Source of the DNA: Cerioporus squamosus
Lineage: Eukaryota; Basidiomycota; Agaricomycetes; Polyporales; Polyporaceae
Direction of reading: 5' to 3'
NCBI GenBank assembly: GCA_022592435.1
Contig: JABYQS010000132.1
Span: 42,492-106,491 of the forward strand
DNA length: 64,000 bases
Each line of letters opens with the position of its first letter. Position 1 is the first letter of the stretch. Position numbers and translations under genes: made by a program. The notes under the pieces were generated by a model. It made no database searches and had not been told where the DNA came from. It worked only from the letters and a program-made list of their open reading frames with translations. Of this stretch, positions 1 through 11,077 are shown piece after piece.

Positions 1-1930
1 GATGGCGTTGGCACACGCCGACAAATGCAGCAGGCGGTGCCCGTAAGCCGAGTGGATTTGTGAGACGGTCTTCTGGATGTGACACCCGCTTCGCCGCTGA
101 GATGAGCGCACGTAGATGGGGTGTCGGCTCGTCTGGCAGTCGTTCGTCGCACCACGGGCAAAGGGTCTTGGGGTCGATAGAAGGGTCTAAGAACACTGGA
201 TTGCGCAAGACAATGAGTGCGTTGCATGTATTGGAGATATAAGCGCATATACGTACTGTCGTCGTCAGAATCCGAGCCGTCACCGAAGCAGAGTCTCTCA
301 GAGTCCCGCCGTTGCTTCTTCCTGTACGTTCCAGATAGGTCCTCACCATCGCTGTCCAGAGAGGCTCTCTTGCCAACAGGGGACGACGGGCGGATACTCG
401 CGAGAACCTGTGTCTCCATGGGAAAAGGTCGTAAAGCACGACGCGGGGCCTCGTCGTCGTCTGAAGATGACACGATCACACCTCTCCGCCGACTGCTGCT
501 TTGCTTCGGCTTTCCACGCGGAGGGCTGGACGAATGTCTCGAGCCAGGAGAGGACAGCGGGGAAGGGATAGGAAAGGATGAGAGAGTATCTTTGCGCTTC
601 TTCCGAGCCGGTGACGAGAGAGGGGAAAGGGTACCTATAGGGTCTGCGCGCTCCTTCCCCTTGCCTATGCTCCTCGCTTGCCCTTCGCTATCATGCCGCT
701 TGACATGCGTGGACAATGGGGACAGCGTGCCGAATGGGTCATAAGTCTTCCCCTTCCCCTTGCCTTTGCCCTTGGCAGTCTTTGGTGCGTCCGTCCGCTC
801 ATCGTCAGACTCGTCGGAAGAGACACGAATGATCTCTTGTGCAGTCTGCGAACGCGACAATGGTTGACTTTTCTCCTGGCTCGAGTGCCCGCCCAAATCC
901 GGCTCGGTCTGCGACTTTCCAAGGCTACTCCTCGCGGCCTTCTTGACTGGACGCGGTGCAGGCCGAGAGGGCTTTGGGGTCACGTCCATGTCCTTCGCCC
1001 GCTTATCCTGATCGTCCCTATCCGAGATGGGGGTAGATGAACGACGGGTGCGTGACCGGTCTTGATTGGGACTGCGCTCGCGAAGGGGAGTCTTCTTCTT
1101 CTGTGCCCCCTTTGCGGTCGCGTGGCCGACCGCTCGAGCAGAGGATTGAGGACGAGAGAAGGACGGACCTGCGCCAGAATCCTTCGCGCTCGACGCCTGA
1201 GAGTTCTCCGGGGTCTGGGCGGTCGAAGAAGCGGCAGCGCTACTCTTCTTCGGGATCTTCACCTTCCTGAAGTCGATGGCTTTATAGTTGGGGTCAGCCT
1301 GGTGGTGGTCGATAATGACAGGAGGTGCGCCAGTAGTCGTGGGGCGCTTGGCGGTTCTCCTGGGCTTCTCCGGAGATTCGGAACCATGGCGTGAAGAGCC
1401 GGAGAGGAAGTCTATCTCATCATCGCTGAAGTCGTCGTCGAACGAGATCGTGGCTCCCTTGCCTGACTTGCTGGACTGTGTGCGTGACTTCGAGGGTGGT
1501 CTAGACTGCGACGCTCTGTTTCCCAGCGCAAAGTCGCTGCCAAAGTCCTGAAACGCTGCACCACCATTCTGCGACGATCCCGGACGCTGCGAGAGTCGTG
1601 TGGCAGGAGACGCGTCCGTGTCGAGAGTCGACCCTCGACTCTTCAGACGCTGGTGATAGCTCTCCATACGGTTGTCGACATTCGTTGCCTTGAGCACAAA
1701 GAGATCCTGATTGGCGCAGAAAGTAAGACAGAGGTGTGCGTTGGAGTGGTTGCAAGACGACGAGGAGGAGATGCGCCGTTGGAACGGAGTCGCGACTGGG
1801 TGAGGAAGCGCCAGATCTACAAACGCGAGATCGTCACAGTCACGTTGGCGCGCCGGCACGTGGCGGCCTCTGTGGCTGACATCATGATCATCTTTTCAGC
1901 AGCACTCGGCGAGCCGCCCAACTTGAACAT
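1..1930 (-). CDS. RTC4-like domain protein, 3' end cut by the window edge
   Basis: The minus strand has one open frame from about position 1896 to the window start. Its product is low-complexity and rich in Ser, Pro, Lys and acidic residues, then ends in a conserved block: a CPWCDERLP motif, a hydrophobic helix, NPLGL, and FVGVCQRHR at the window edge. That CPxC...NPLGL...VCQRHR pattern matches the RTC4 (restriction of telomere capping 4) domain of basidiomycete proteins. In yeast Rtc4 is linked genetically to telomere capping, but the molecular role is unknown. The first in-frame ATG is at 1665-1667. A longer start at 1928-1930 would need an intron of about 136 nt (donor after CRRAN, acceptor before DLFVLK), which is long for this genome. 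The 5' end is therefore uncertain, and the 3' end lies outside the window. Family call is good; function is inference. Confidence 0.75.
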
Positions 1931-2062
1931 AACTCATGAGTAACGGTATCATGTACTAGTAGTAAGCACCTCTCTCAGTCTCACTGTCAGTAGACAGTAC
2001 TTGCCTCCCCATTTCTTGTCACGTCTTCTTGGACTTCAGCTTAAGAGGACAGCTTGGCTACA

Positions 2063-4147
2063 ATGAGTGCACTATGCTACCAGACTTCGCCATTACTTGC
2101 TGTTCCAGACGAGGTATTGCTCGACGTACTGCAGTACCTCGATCTTCACGAGGTCTTAGCCCTTAGAAAGGTACTTATAACATACAGCATTGCCAACGTA
2201 ATATGCACATGCTGACTTCGCACTCACAGACCTGTAAACGCCTCAACTCTCTAACTCGAGATCATCATGCATGGCTTGTGATGTTGCACACACAGGAAAG
2301 TTATGCACCCCTACCTCCACATCTACGCGATCCGCATTGCTGGACCCATCTATCCTCGAGCGAACTCGAGACAGTGGTCCGTCGGCTGCATGAAATCCAC
2401 CGTACCTGGCTCTTACGACGCTCAACATACTTCCTCCCAAGCCACGATGAGTCCTGCATGCTGGACCCGCTATTCAGCAACGACGATGGTGCGCGCACGA
2501 TATACTCAGTGGAGATCTTCCTCGACAGGTGGCTGCTTTGCATCTATCACGAGAAACTTGTCGAAATCTGGGACCTTGACAGTGCCGTCCGCTCTCCTCA
2601 TCAGCCCATGTTATGCAGGAGGCAACGCGTCCGAGGAGCCGATTCGTTCTCATCCGCGATAACCCATTTTAATCATCTGGACGATATCTTGACCATAGCT
2701 GTATCTTGGTGATATCATGTTCGCACTCCTTCTCACCGTATGGCCATGCTGACTGCCACGTTGTTCTAGCCATGAACAATGTCATGTTATTCAAGTACGG
2801 CTCCATACATCATCCGTCATATACCTCCCGAAAGATGCAGAGTATGGCCAGGATGTGGAGTTTCGCACCATTGCAGTTATCACATTCGCATCTCCCGTAT
2901 TCAGCTTGCGCGCTGTGGACCCTACACAGTCCCTCCTGCTGCTCGGACTTCCGACGTCATTCCACTTGCTCAATTGGATAACCCGCCAGCGCACGGTAGT
3001 CCACATGCTCTCGGAAGAAGAGGAAGAACTTGTGAGTTTTTCCACGCGGCGTTGGTGCGACTCCTGACCGAAGTGGGTCTTTCAGTGGAACGGAGTTGTC
3101 GGCGCCATATTCCTCACGCGGCGGCATATCCTGGTGTTGAAAGCGCATTCGCTCGAGATCTGTACGCTTCTAGGCAAGCCTAAAGTCTATGCGCCCCGAC
3201 AGAGTCCCGATGGCGGTCATGAGCCCCGCCTAGCACCAACAGTGGAAGCACCAACAATGGAAATGGCCGCAGCCGTTCACTCCTATTTCTTCCCCAGCAC
3301 AACGTTCCGCGGTGTGTCATTCTCGCAACCAGTCGTGCATGAGGGGAAACCTCATCCGGATGGCGCTTCAGAGCCGGAACCTACAACAGTGACCCTCGCG
3401 TTCCTTGCGTACGATGTCCTGCGCGGTCTCTTCCAATGTTCGGTGTCTGTCGTCATACCGCCGCCCCCGGATCCAGCCAATCCTCACACTGTGCTCCCTC
3501 CTCTGGACATTGCAGTCTACCTCGTTGCCGCGCACAACATGGCTATCCCCGTGGCCCCCGGAACGGACGACGGTCCTACCCCGCGGAGCGGTTTCTCGCA
3601 CGGGGCACGAGGGTTCATATCCGCCTGTGCGCTGGGACCTGCGGGTCGTCGCGGCGTATGGGTGGAGCGCGGACGAGGTGCTGTGCGGCGTGTCGTCTAC
3701 GGTTTCAATGCGCACTGGCAGGGTTCTGACGATGAAGACGATGAAGACGACGATCTGGTGTTTGGAAGAGAGGGCGGAAGTTACTCCAATCGGAAGGACG
3801 AGAGGGGGGAGACGAGGAGGCGGCAAAAGGGCAAGAAGAACAGAGGATTCCAGCCTGGCACTCCCATCTCTGTCGCGAACTCAGAGCACGATGTCGACTC
3901 TATGCTCGCGCGGGCCCCACGCGCCATTGAAGGGAAGGAGGTGTACGAGGTTGACTCGTATGACCTTCGAGGCGAGTCTTGAGTCTTCCGCGACGATGTG
4001 CCCTCGACTTACTCACGACTGTTGCGTCCAGACGACATTACGCATGTCGCGTTCTCCGAGACGACTGGGGTCATTGCGATGGGGACGCGCAAGGGCGACA
4101 TTCGGCTGCTCGGCCGATCAGTATGGCCGACTCGGAGCGGAGTATGA
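2063..4147 (+). CDS. F-box domain protein
   Basis: The start is ATG at 2063. The N-terminus carries an F-box: PDEVLLDVLQYLDLHEVLAL, then after a short intron TCKRLNSLTRDHHAW. F-box proteins are substrate receptors of SCF (Skp1-cullin-F-box) ubiquitin ligases. The rest, about 550 residues, resembles the beta-propeller-like body of agaricomycete F-box proteins, with an acidic loop near residues 420-440 and a basic loop after it. I read introns at about 2171-2230, 2710-2770 and 3031-3079. The last intron is 3972-4031 with a GC donor; it removes an in-frame TGA and joins VDSYDLR to DDITHVAFSE, a plausible blade strand, with a stop at 4145-4147. Without that splice the protein ends at 3982. The substrate cannot be told from sequence. 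Confidence 0.82.
3972..4031 (+). other. putative 60-nt GC-AG intron
   Basis: The upstream exon ends ...CTTCGAG and the intron would start GCGAGT and end GCGTCCAG. Its length is 60 nt, like other introns here, and it is a multiple of three, so the frame is kept whether or not it is spliced. Retention gives a TGA at 3980-3982; removal gives a continuous WD/propeller-like strand. GC-AG introns are a minor but real class in fungi. Confidence 0.6.
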
Positions 4148-4501
4148 TGTGGGTCGTGTGTATCGTAGACGATCGAGGCACAGCAACTTGCAAGTCGCAC
4201 GCATTTCTCCCTCCTCCTCTTGCACCGCTTCCGCGGGGCGGAGTCGTTCCATGCCTTTCCATAATCATGTCTCCAGAACTCAGATCGAGCATTCTGATCA
4301 CCATCCGGCAAATATGTGATCGCTACGAATCCTGGCAGGTCTGCAGACTGAGTTGAGAACAGTATGCCGTGGCCCTCCGAGTTACGAGAATCGGTTTACG
4401 AGGCCTTTGCACGAGTGCAGTCTGCAGAAGTATAAACACCCACACTCCTCGAAAGAGAGTGGCGCCCTCCCATCCCATACCACCAACCCACTGTCAAGGC
4501 A

Positions 4502-5583
4502 ATGCCTGAACTCTGCGACCAGTGCTTCCAAGGTACGCCACCTACCTAGATCTCTGCCAATCCCTGCCGCTAATCTCTCGCGTAGGCGTCCGACATGAAG
4601 GCGAGCCGGAGGGTTAGTTGGCTTAGCGATTGTCATGCTCGATGACTGTCGATCTTGGAGGGGATCTCATACTAACCACTCGGCGTCCAGGCAAGATCGA
4701 GAAGATCGGAGGCGTAGAATGTTACGTAGCTACGCCCACCGGCCACTACCCTAAGGACAAGGTGGTCCTCTTCCTCACCGACGTCTTCGGTATCCCATTG
4801 GTCAACAACAAGGTGAGCCTCTCTTTGTCGAACTGCCTTCAGACCGCATCTCATTGCTTTTGCCAAACGCCTTGTTGTCACAGTTGCTCGCCGACGACTT
4901 CGCACGCAATGGGTACCGCACCGTTATACCAGACCTCTTCCAGGGCGACGCGCGCCCCGCGGACACGATAGGTCGCGCCGACTTTGATCGCGCAGCTTGG
5001 GTGGCCCGCCACGGCCCCGACAGCTGGATTCCTGCAGTCGAGGACACCGTCGCCGCCCTCCAGGCCGAGGGCGTGACTTGGATCGGGACGACGGGATACT
5101 GCTATGGGGCTCCTCCCGCCTGGCACCTCGCGCTCAAGGACCTCAGCAAGGTCACTGTCGTCTCCCACCCATCGCGGCTGCGTGTCCCTGAGGATCTCGA
5201 GGTATATCCTCCATCCCTAGTGATCGTCTGAGGACGTGAAACTGATCAGGCTGTCGAAAGGAATACCGGGACAAGGCGAAGGCACCACTGCTCATCAACA
5301 GCTGCGAGATCGACCCAGCGTTCCCGCCAGAGTCACAAAGGATTGCGGACGAAATTCTTGGTAATGGGAAGTTCGCGCCGGGCTATGAGCGGACGTATTG
5401 GGAAGGCTGCACCCACGGCTTCGCTGTGCGCGGCGACTTGGTACGTCTTAGGACCGCGATGCATTGTCGTCCTCGTCCGCTCGCTGAGTGACAAACATGC
5501 AGAGCAACGCCAAGGTCAAGGCTGGTCTGGAGGGAGCGTTCGAGGCGACGGTGAAGTTCTTCAACAAGTACAAAGATCTGTAA
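4502..5583 (+). CDS. dienelactone hydrolase family protein (alpha/beta hydrolase)
   Basis: This is a spliced gene of about 250 codons with five or six short exons. The start MPELCDQCFQGVRHEGEPEG is typical of fungal DLH-family proteins. The catalytic triad is visible: nucleophile Cys in TGYCYGAP, Asp in LLINSCEIDPAF, and His in EGCTHGFAVRGD. The region FLTDVFGIPLVNNK and the next exon DDFARNGYRTVIPDLFQGD form the expected beta-strand and cap region. The family hydrolyses dienelactones and related esters, probably in the cytosol, in aromatic-compound breakdown; the real substrate is unknown. The last intron (about 5203-5264) seems to use an AAG acceptor before EYRDKAKAP, the only join that keeps the conserved frame. 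The protein ends FFNKYKDL, stop 5581-5583. Confidence 0.88.
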
Positions 5584-5808
5584 CATCGTACCTCCACTGA
5601 TACCCATGTACGATACTCGTAAGTCGGGGGCATTGCTGTCTGACCTCTTAGAACTTACACTCGATGTGTAGCCGAAGAGCCGCTATCGCGCCACGTGTAA
5701 CAGCAAGAAACGACTTTTGACGGTCACAGAACGTTACATCAGAGCACTAGCTTTCGAACTCGTCGCCTCTCCGCGCTATCGTACAGTGTACCTCCCCGCG
5801 CCACCATC

Positions 5809-6147
5809 CTAGTTCATCTGAGCGACGAGGTATTGGTTGCCGTTGTCGGGGTCAACGACGTAGACCTGAATGCGCTTGGTACCCTCGATGCCGTGCCCGG
5901 CGTTGTACTCGAGGAAGTTAACCTTCTGCGATCCGCTGCTCTGGACGGCGTAGGCGGCGCGCACGCCGAGGTCGGTCCCGCCGGCAACGACGCGATACTG
6001 GAAGTTCTTCGAGGTGATGACCTGCGGGAAGGTGACGTTGTCGATGTAGCTGCTGGGGCTGCCGTGGCCCCAGTTCGGGGTGTAGTCCCAACTGAGGACC
6101 TTGTCCTGTCCGATGAGGGCGAAGATGTAACCCGTCTGGTCCGACAT
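5809..6147 (-). CDS. fungal immunomodulatory protein (FIP / LZ-8-like)
   Basis: A single coding exon of 112 residues begins at ATG 6145-6147. Features of the FIP family (LZ-8, FIP-fve type) are clear: total length about 110, LSWDYTPNWGHG near residue 25, YIDNVTFP, a central YAVQSSGSQKVNFLEYN, and a C-terminal QVYVVDPDNGNQYLVAQ. FIPs are small non-enzymatic beta-sandwich proteins that dimerise through an N-terminal helix, bind sugars in some cases, and modulate mammalian immune cells; their role in the fungus is unclear. No signal peptide lies in the frame after the ATG. A hydrophobic stretch just upstream is in frame but starts at TTG and belongs to the 5' leader. Differences from the usual pattern are in the first 20 residues and the C-terminus (QMN rather than the more usual QWN). 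Confidence 0.92.
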   Translation of the reverse strand: MSDQTGYIFALIGQDKVLSWDYTPNWGHGSPSSYIDNVTFPQVITSKNFQYRVVAGGTDLGVRAAYAVQSSGSQKVNFLEYNAGHGIEGTKRIQVYVVDPDNGNQYLVAQMN

Positions 6148-6303
6148 GATGGAAGGTGGTGCGCTGTCGTGATCGTCAGCGAGTGCAAAAAGTAGTGGGA
6201 GTACACAGAGCAAGGAACGGAAGAACAAGAGGGACGGAGCGAATGCAGGAAAGTGGACGGGACGAGGGCGGCAGGATGTGCGAACCTGCGATGATCAAGG
6301 AAT

Positions 6304-6365
6304 CTAGAGGAGAAATAAGTCAGACGGAGATATTAAGAGCATCGAAAGTGCGGTAAGAGACTCAC
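6304..6365 (-). other. 5'-leader intron of the FIP gene
   Basis: On the minus strand the segment begins with a perfect GTGAGT and ends TTTCTCCTCTAG, 62 nt long, the normal intron size here. It lies 157 nt upstream of the FIP ATG, so it would be a leader intron. Confidence 0.55.
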
Positions 6366-6428
6366 TGGGGGGAGTGTGTATGAAGACTGTAGCGAGTGCT
6401 GAGGAGAGATCCACTCGCTTTGCCGTCC

Positions 6429-6435
6429 TCATATA
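6429..6435 (-). promoter_or_regulatory. TATA-like element of the FIP gene
   Basis: The minus strand reads GTGTATATGAGG here, about 64 nt upstream of the leader-intron donor. A TATA-like core at this distance from the inferred leader is reasonable, but no start site is known. Confidence 0.4.
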
Positions 6436-7528
6436 CACCTGAGGCCCATGCGAAGAAGCAACAAGTAACGCGCCGGCTTATACTGCGACAACCCGCTTGA
6501 AGATGCTACTTGGCGACCCAAGGGATCAGAGTATCCCAGTACGTCGAACCCTCTATCTTTGTGCGCGATCGCGGCACTTCTGGGAAGCCGGCGAGGTCCA
6601 CACGGTGGCGGCGACGGTCACGATGTGCGTGCATATCCAGTCTCGTGCTACACGATGGTGTCCTATTCGACCGATATACGGATTCCCCGCATCTGTAGAC
6701 GTGAAAACGCCGCAGCGGAGGCGAAGACTGTGGAGTCATAAGGAGGTCCGTGGCATGCAAGTGCACTACTCTGGCGACACGAAGAAATGTCAATGGCATT
6801 TCAGGAGCCCAGTAGAGTTCGTTCACACACCGAGTGTGATAGGGGTGACGCCTCCAGGTCAATAGTTCAGGTCGGTGTTCATGTGAGGTGCCACTGCCAA
6901 GGCATGAGAACGACGTCGCCCACTGCATGCTGAAGAAGTGAATGTAAGGTGGAACGTGCGTCATTTACTTCAAGCCGTATGCCTATCAGAGTAACTGCTG
7001 GAGCAGACACTGGATCGCGGCCGAAGAGGCTCGAGGACGCTGCGCACGATGCCTCTCAATCAATACGAAGGAGCGCATGCACGTCTTCGATGTACGTACT
7101 AATAGCTCCTGGCGTATCCACAGGGTGGAACGTCGAGAGGCTCAGGTCCAGCAACGTGCGCATGGCGGACTCGCCAATTCAACCTTTGGCCCGTTAGCCT
7201 TCGGTGAGCAAGTCCGCAAGACACCTCCCTTGCGAATCAATATGCGCGTTCGCACCGAAATTTGCCGTGCCAGGACTACACACGATCAGAGAACACACGC
7301 GCTCACCACCGAACCGATGATCCACCATGACTGGTAAAGTGACTTCGAACGCACTGGAAAGGTTCAAGCCTGACGTCGGAGAAGGATGGATGGAAAGGAC
7401 CCCAGTTTCAGTCGAACCTTGTAAGCCATGGCGGAGATAAGTTTTGAGTTGAAGGTGTTTGGAAGTATGCAGGAGCTTCACATGAATGTGAAGGGGTAAT
7501 CGAATGCGATTGCCAACGTCAGATAGTG
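6436..7528. other. intergenic stretch, no supported gene
   Basis: About 1.1 kb between the FIP promoter and the TPT1 end. Open frames here (for example minus 6506-6964) lack family motifs and sensible starts. I see no RNA gene or repeat; it probably holds the distal FIP promoter and the TPT1 3' flank. Confidence 0.5.
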
Positions 7529-8742
7529 TTACACGGTCGTGGATTCCAACTTATTCTCGACCTCCTGTAGGGCCGCTTGGACATCTTCGTCCTTCTTGCT
7601 CGGGTCCACCGACCAAGAGACCTGTTCGCTGACATGTTCTGCGTCATCGAGAGCGATCGCCGCCGACGCCTGGGTCGGTGCAGGTACCTTGGGAGGAACA
7701 CCTTGTGGACCATCGTACCCCGGAAGCGGTGTGCCCTTGACGCTCTCGACTCGTGAGAAGAACTCTGGCTTTAGGTAACCCCGGTCGTCGCCTTCGGTAA
7801 GAACGACGCCATTCGCGGAGATATAGAACTTAAGTCCCGCATCGATAGCCTTCTGAACGTCGATGTATATCAGGATCTCCGAAGACTTGCGCATGCCTGG
7901 TGAATGATCAGATGACTTGCCAGAAAGCATGGTAGCGAGGACGTGTACCGGAAATAACCCCCGATCCGGGTACACCCTGCGCGAGGTGAATGTGGTTACG
8001 GGTCATTTTGCTGAGACCTTGATCCTCTATCGATATGTGAGTCCCCAGTGAGAAGCAGTTCCTTTGAAACAGATGTCGAACTCACTGATGATCTCCCAAG
8101 CGGCCTTGTTTGTTCCATGCACGGCAACGCCGGTGGGGATGTCACTGTGTGAACTGATGGGTTGTAGGTCTAATACCACTGACTGCGCCAACGGTCAGCC
8201 GGGCATATCCTGGAGGCGAGACAGAAGTAACTAACCTTCATTGAATGACCCTGGTTGGCTCTAATCCACCAACTCTCGTCCCCGTTAGGATCAGCTTCAA
8301 GCACCAAGCTGTACCGCCCCTTGGCATCGTTCTTCACGATCTCTTGCAAGGCCTCGAAGTTCAGCTCGCGCAACTTCGGGAGGGCAAGCTACTTTCCCAC
8401 ACATCAACACTCCGCATCATCCATGCTTGCAGAGAAATAGGTCCTTACAAGGTCACTGACGCGGACGTAGCCATCCTTGCGCATGGCAAGACCTTCTGAC
8501 TGGGACCCGTGGCGGAGAATCCAAGAGAGGGTCTTGGATATCCTGACATCGTGCGAGTCTTTCGGGAGGCCTCTTAGCTTCGCTGACCCTCCTCCCCTCC
8601 CTCCTCCACCGCCGCGTCCTCCTCCCCGCGCGCGCCCACGGCCACCTTCGGCGCTATCCTGTCTCGGTTGTTGCTTGCGATCCTTCTTCTCTTGCCGTCG
8701 CTGCTGTCGATCTTGGGCTACGTTTGCATCCGTAGTAGCCAT
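7529..8742 (-). CDS. TPT1: tRNA 2'-phosphotransferase
   Basis: The enzyme removes the 2'-phosphate left at the splice junction by fungal tRNA ligase, using NAD+. Motifs of the KptA/Tpt1 family appear in order: SKTLSWILRHG, the DGYVRVSDL winged-helix part, WWIRANQGHSMK, GVAVHGTNKAAWEII, RNHIHLAQG, GMRKSSEILIYIDV and a final GYLKPEFFSRVE. The conserved Arg-His of the ILRH motif, the Arg and His of the IRANQGHS motif and the Arg before KSSEIL are all present. The start is ATG 8740-8742; upstream in-frame codons begin only with TTG. An Arg/Gly-rich stretch (RGG-like) lies at residues 25-50, which could bind RNA. Four introns split it, and the C-terminal 60 residues are a variable tail. It is divergent from the RING gene at 9168. 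Confidence 0.93.
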
Positions 8743-9167
8743 TCTCAGCTGTATCCGTTGACGCAGACGAGTGATGGCCCCTGCGCGTCGTCTGAAAGCC
8801 AACAGAGGCGCCAACGCGTATCGCAACAGCGTGGTGGTAGGAGGAAAGAATCAAGATCGCCGGCCCGCAGTGCCGTACTTTGGCGCGCTACCTAGAATGG
8901 CATCAGAGACGCTCGCATGACGGAATCGGTAAGTTATGTAATGTGACCATGACAAGGCGGCCGCAAGCGTCTTTGTCCTGCCCAGTGCCCTGCCCTGCCT
9001 CTGACTCTTTCTGAAGTACCATCTACCTCTGGAGCTGCGTGTTGTCTGTTCGCAACTGTGCTGAAGTAGATTCATAGAAGAGATACAGTTGTGAGTTCCA
9101 TCCATGCCGTTGCCGACGCGTCATCTCACCAAGCCCCGTGTTCATTCAGCATCCGTACGATACCATA
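8743..9167. other. divergent promoter region between TPT1 and the RING gene
   Basis: A 425-bp gap separates two divergent start codons. No clear TATA box or other named element is visible. Confidence 0.5.
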
Positions 9168-11077
9168 ATGCCACCCCACGTCGCGCAGAACACCAATGCC
9201 TCAACCCGCCGCTCAACCGGTTCCATGCGACAGCGCGAGAACCGATCGCATAATCAGAATGGTCAGACAGGGTCAGGGTCTGCCCGTCGTCGCAAGTCTC
9301 GTTCCCCAGACGCACGTGTACCCGAAGAAGCCCAGGCACAAGCGGATGCCCTCGCCCGCAGGAGGAAGCGTCTCCCACCAATCCCTGGTGCATCCTCCTC
9401 ATCTAACCCATCGACTGTTGCTGCGCTGCGTCACACCGTGTACGAAGATGTCGCCGATCGTGGTCGGACGAAGCCCAAGCCCAAGCCACGGGCGGTTACG
9501 ATGTGGATCGACGAAGACGAGGATGTTGCCCCGATCGTAACGAATATCGTGCAAGATCATAATCGGTCGAGCAACTCTCAGAGATCGAAGCGGAAGGACC
9601 GTTCGCGCTCCCGCGAGACAGCGCATAGGTACTCTAGGAAGGTTGCTACCCCCGAGCCGGTGGAGGACGAGGAGCATGCGTACAGTGGACCACTTGCCCA
9701 TGCGGAGTTCACTCGGATGAAGCAGGAGATGGAGAACTTGCGAAAGGTGCGTGACTCGTGTGTCGTGGGGCGGAGCTGCAGTTAAGTGGATCCGTAGCAA
9801 ATGGCCATGGCCAAGAAGACGATCACCAAGCAGAGCAAGGTTTGTTACTGTGCAGTTCTGTCGCTCGTTCTCCACTCATGAGGTTGCAGGTGATTGACGA
9901 GCTAAGGGCGGAGTTGACGAACACCAATGAGGTACGGTCAGCGGGACAGCGCTTCGGAACCTATCGCTGACCTACTGCTCTTAGACGCACCGCACGCAAC
10001 GTGCCGAAATGGAGAAGTTGAAGACGCAGTCGAAGAAGTCAGACGACGTATGTATCCACGAGTATCCGCACGACCACCACCTGACCGCTGCATCTAGCTG
10101 ATTGCGACCATCGAAAGCAATCTGACATGCCAGATTTGCATGGAGATTATGCTGAAGCCGTTTGGGTGAGTCCTTTTTGCAAGTCTATGCGAGTGAAGGG
10201 CCTCATGCGCCGTCCCAGTTTATCTCCGTGTGGGCATGTGCTGTGTATGTCGTGCCTCCTCGAGTGGTTCAAAGCAGCACCTCCTGGAGAAGACGAGATG
10301 GACGACGACGACTACCCCAATGCTCTTCTCTATCGCAAGAAGACATGTCCTTGCTGTCGCACTGCCGTTCTCAACCGCCCGATACCCCTGTATCTCATCA
10401 AGTCGCTCGCGTCTGCTGTTGACAAGTCGAAGGCTCCGGTTGGCGCGCTCCGTCCGTCTCCTCCGCCGGATGACGACGATCCTTGGGCCGGTATCTTCCG
10501 CGATTCAAAGGATTATGGAGACTACTGGAGCACCGACGAGGACGATGATGATGAAGACGATGATCCAGAAGACGGCGACATGTACGATGACGAGGACGAC
10601 TACTGGTCGTTCGATGGGTACGGGTCAGCCGAGGACGACGAGCCCTACAACGGGCCTTACGTCAACCCTCGCTGGGCACCGCCCACCGTACGCGTGGACC
10701 GTGAGGATTACGACTTCTTGGATGACGACGCAGAAGAGTTCAACATGCTCCGCCGCGGCGCTACGCTGGCCATGATCGGGCTCTTCAACATGACGTACGA
10801 CCACGACAGCGGTCTGTGCGCGGTCGTCGACGGGGAGAACTTGGTGTACCTCGGATGGAACGTCGAGTTGCACCCAGATGACGAGACGGGCGAGGAGTTC
10901 ATGGACTGGATCCTCGCGGACATGTACGACCGTCCGGAGAGATGGCGCATCGACAACGACCACAACGAGGGAACCTGGAGCGCGTGGAGGCTCGTTCCAG
11001 AAGACGAGAATAACGACTACGACCAGACAGACTCGGAGGTGTGGGCGTCGGACATGGAGGCCGATGAGGGCTACTGA
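9168..11077 (+). CDS. RING-finger protein (probable E3 ubiquitin ligase) with acidic tail
   Basis: The start is ATG at 9168 (an upstream in-frame codon is GTG). The N-terminal 200 residues are Arg/Ser-rich and disordered, followed by a coiled coil spread over small exons (FTRMKQEMENLRK, VIDELRAELTNTNE, QRAEMEKLKTQSKK). The RING starts LTCQICMEIMLKPFG and continues after an intron as LSPCGHVLCMSCLLEW and CPCCR, giving a complete C3HC4 zinc-binding set. The C-terminal 200 residues hold long Asp/Glu runs and a conserved-looking globular part (NMTYDHDSGLCAVVDGENLV). The layout (coiled coil, RING, acidic segment) is reminiscent of nuclear chromatin-linked E3 ligases such as Psh1, but that is only analogy. 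Confidence 0.85.

Noticed and set aside
3980..3982. Recoded in-frame TGA in the F-box gene
   Set aside because: A 60-nt GC-AG intron covering the TGA explains it better, and no selenoprotein use is expected in basidiomycetes.
6148..6228. A hydrophobic, signal-peptide-like extension in frame with the FIP gene
   Set aside because: It starts at TTG, not ATG, FIPs normally lack such a segment, and the stretch lies in the inferred 5' leader.
6506..6964. Minus-strand frame of 152 codons as a gene
   Set aside because: No domain or splice support, and its Cys/His/Arg-rich composition looks like chance frame.
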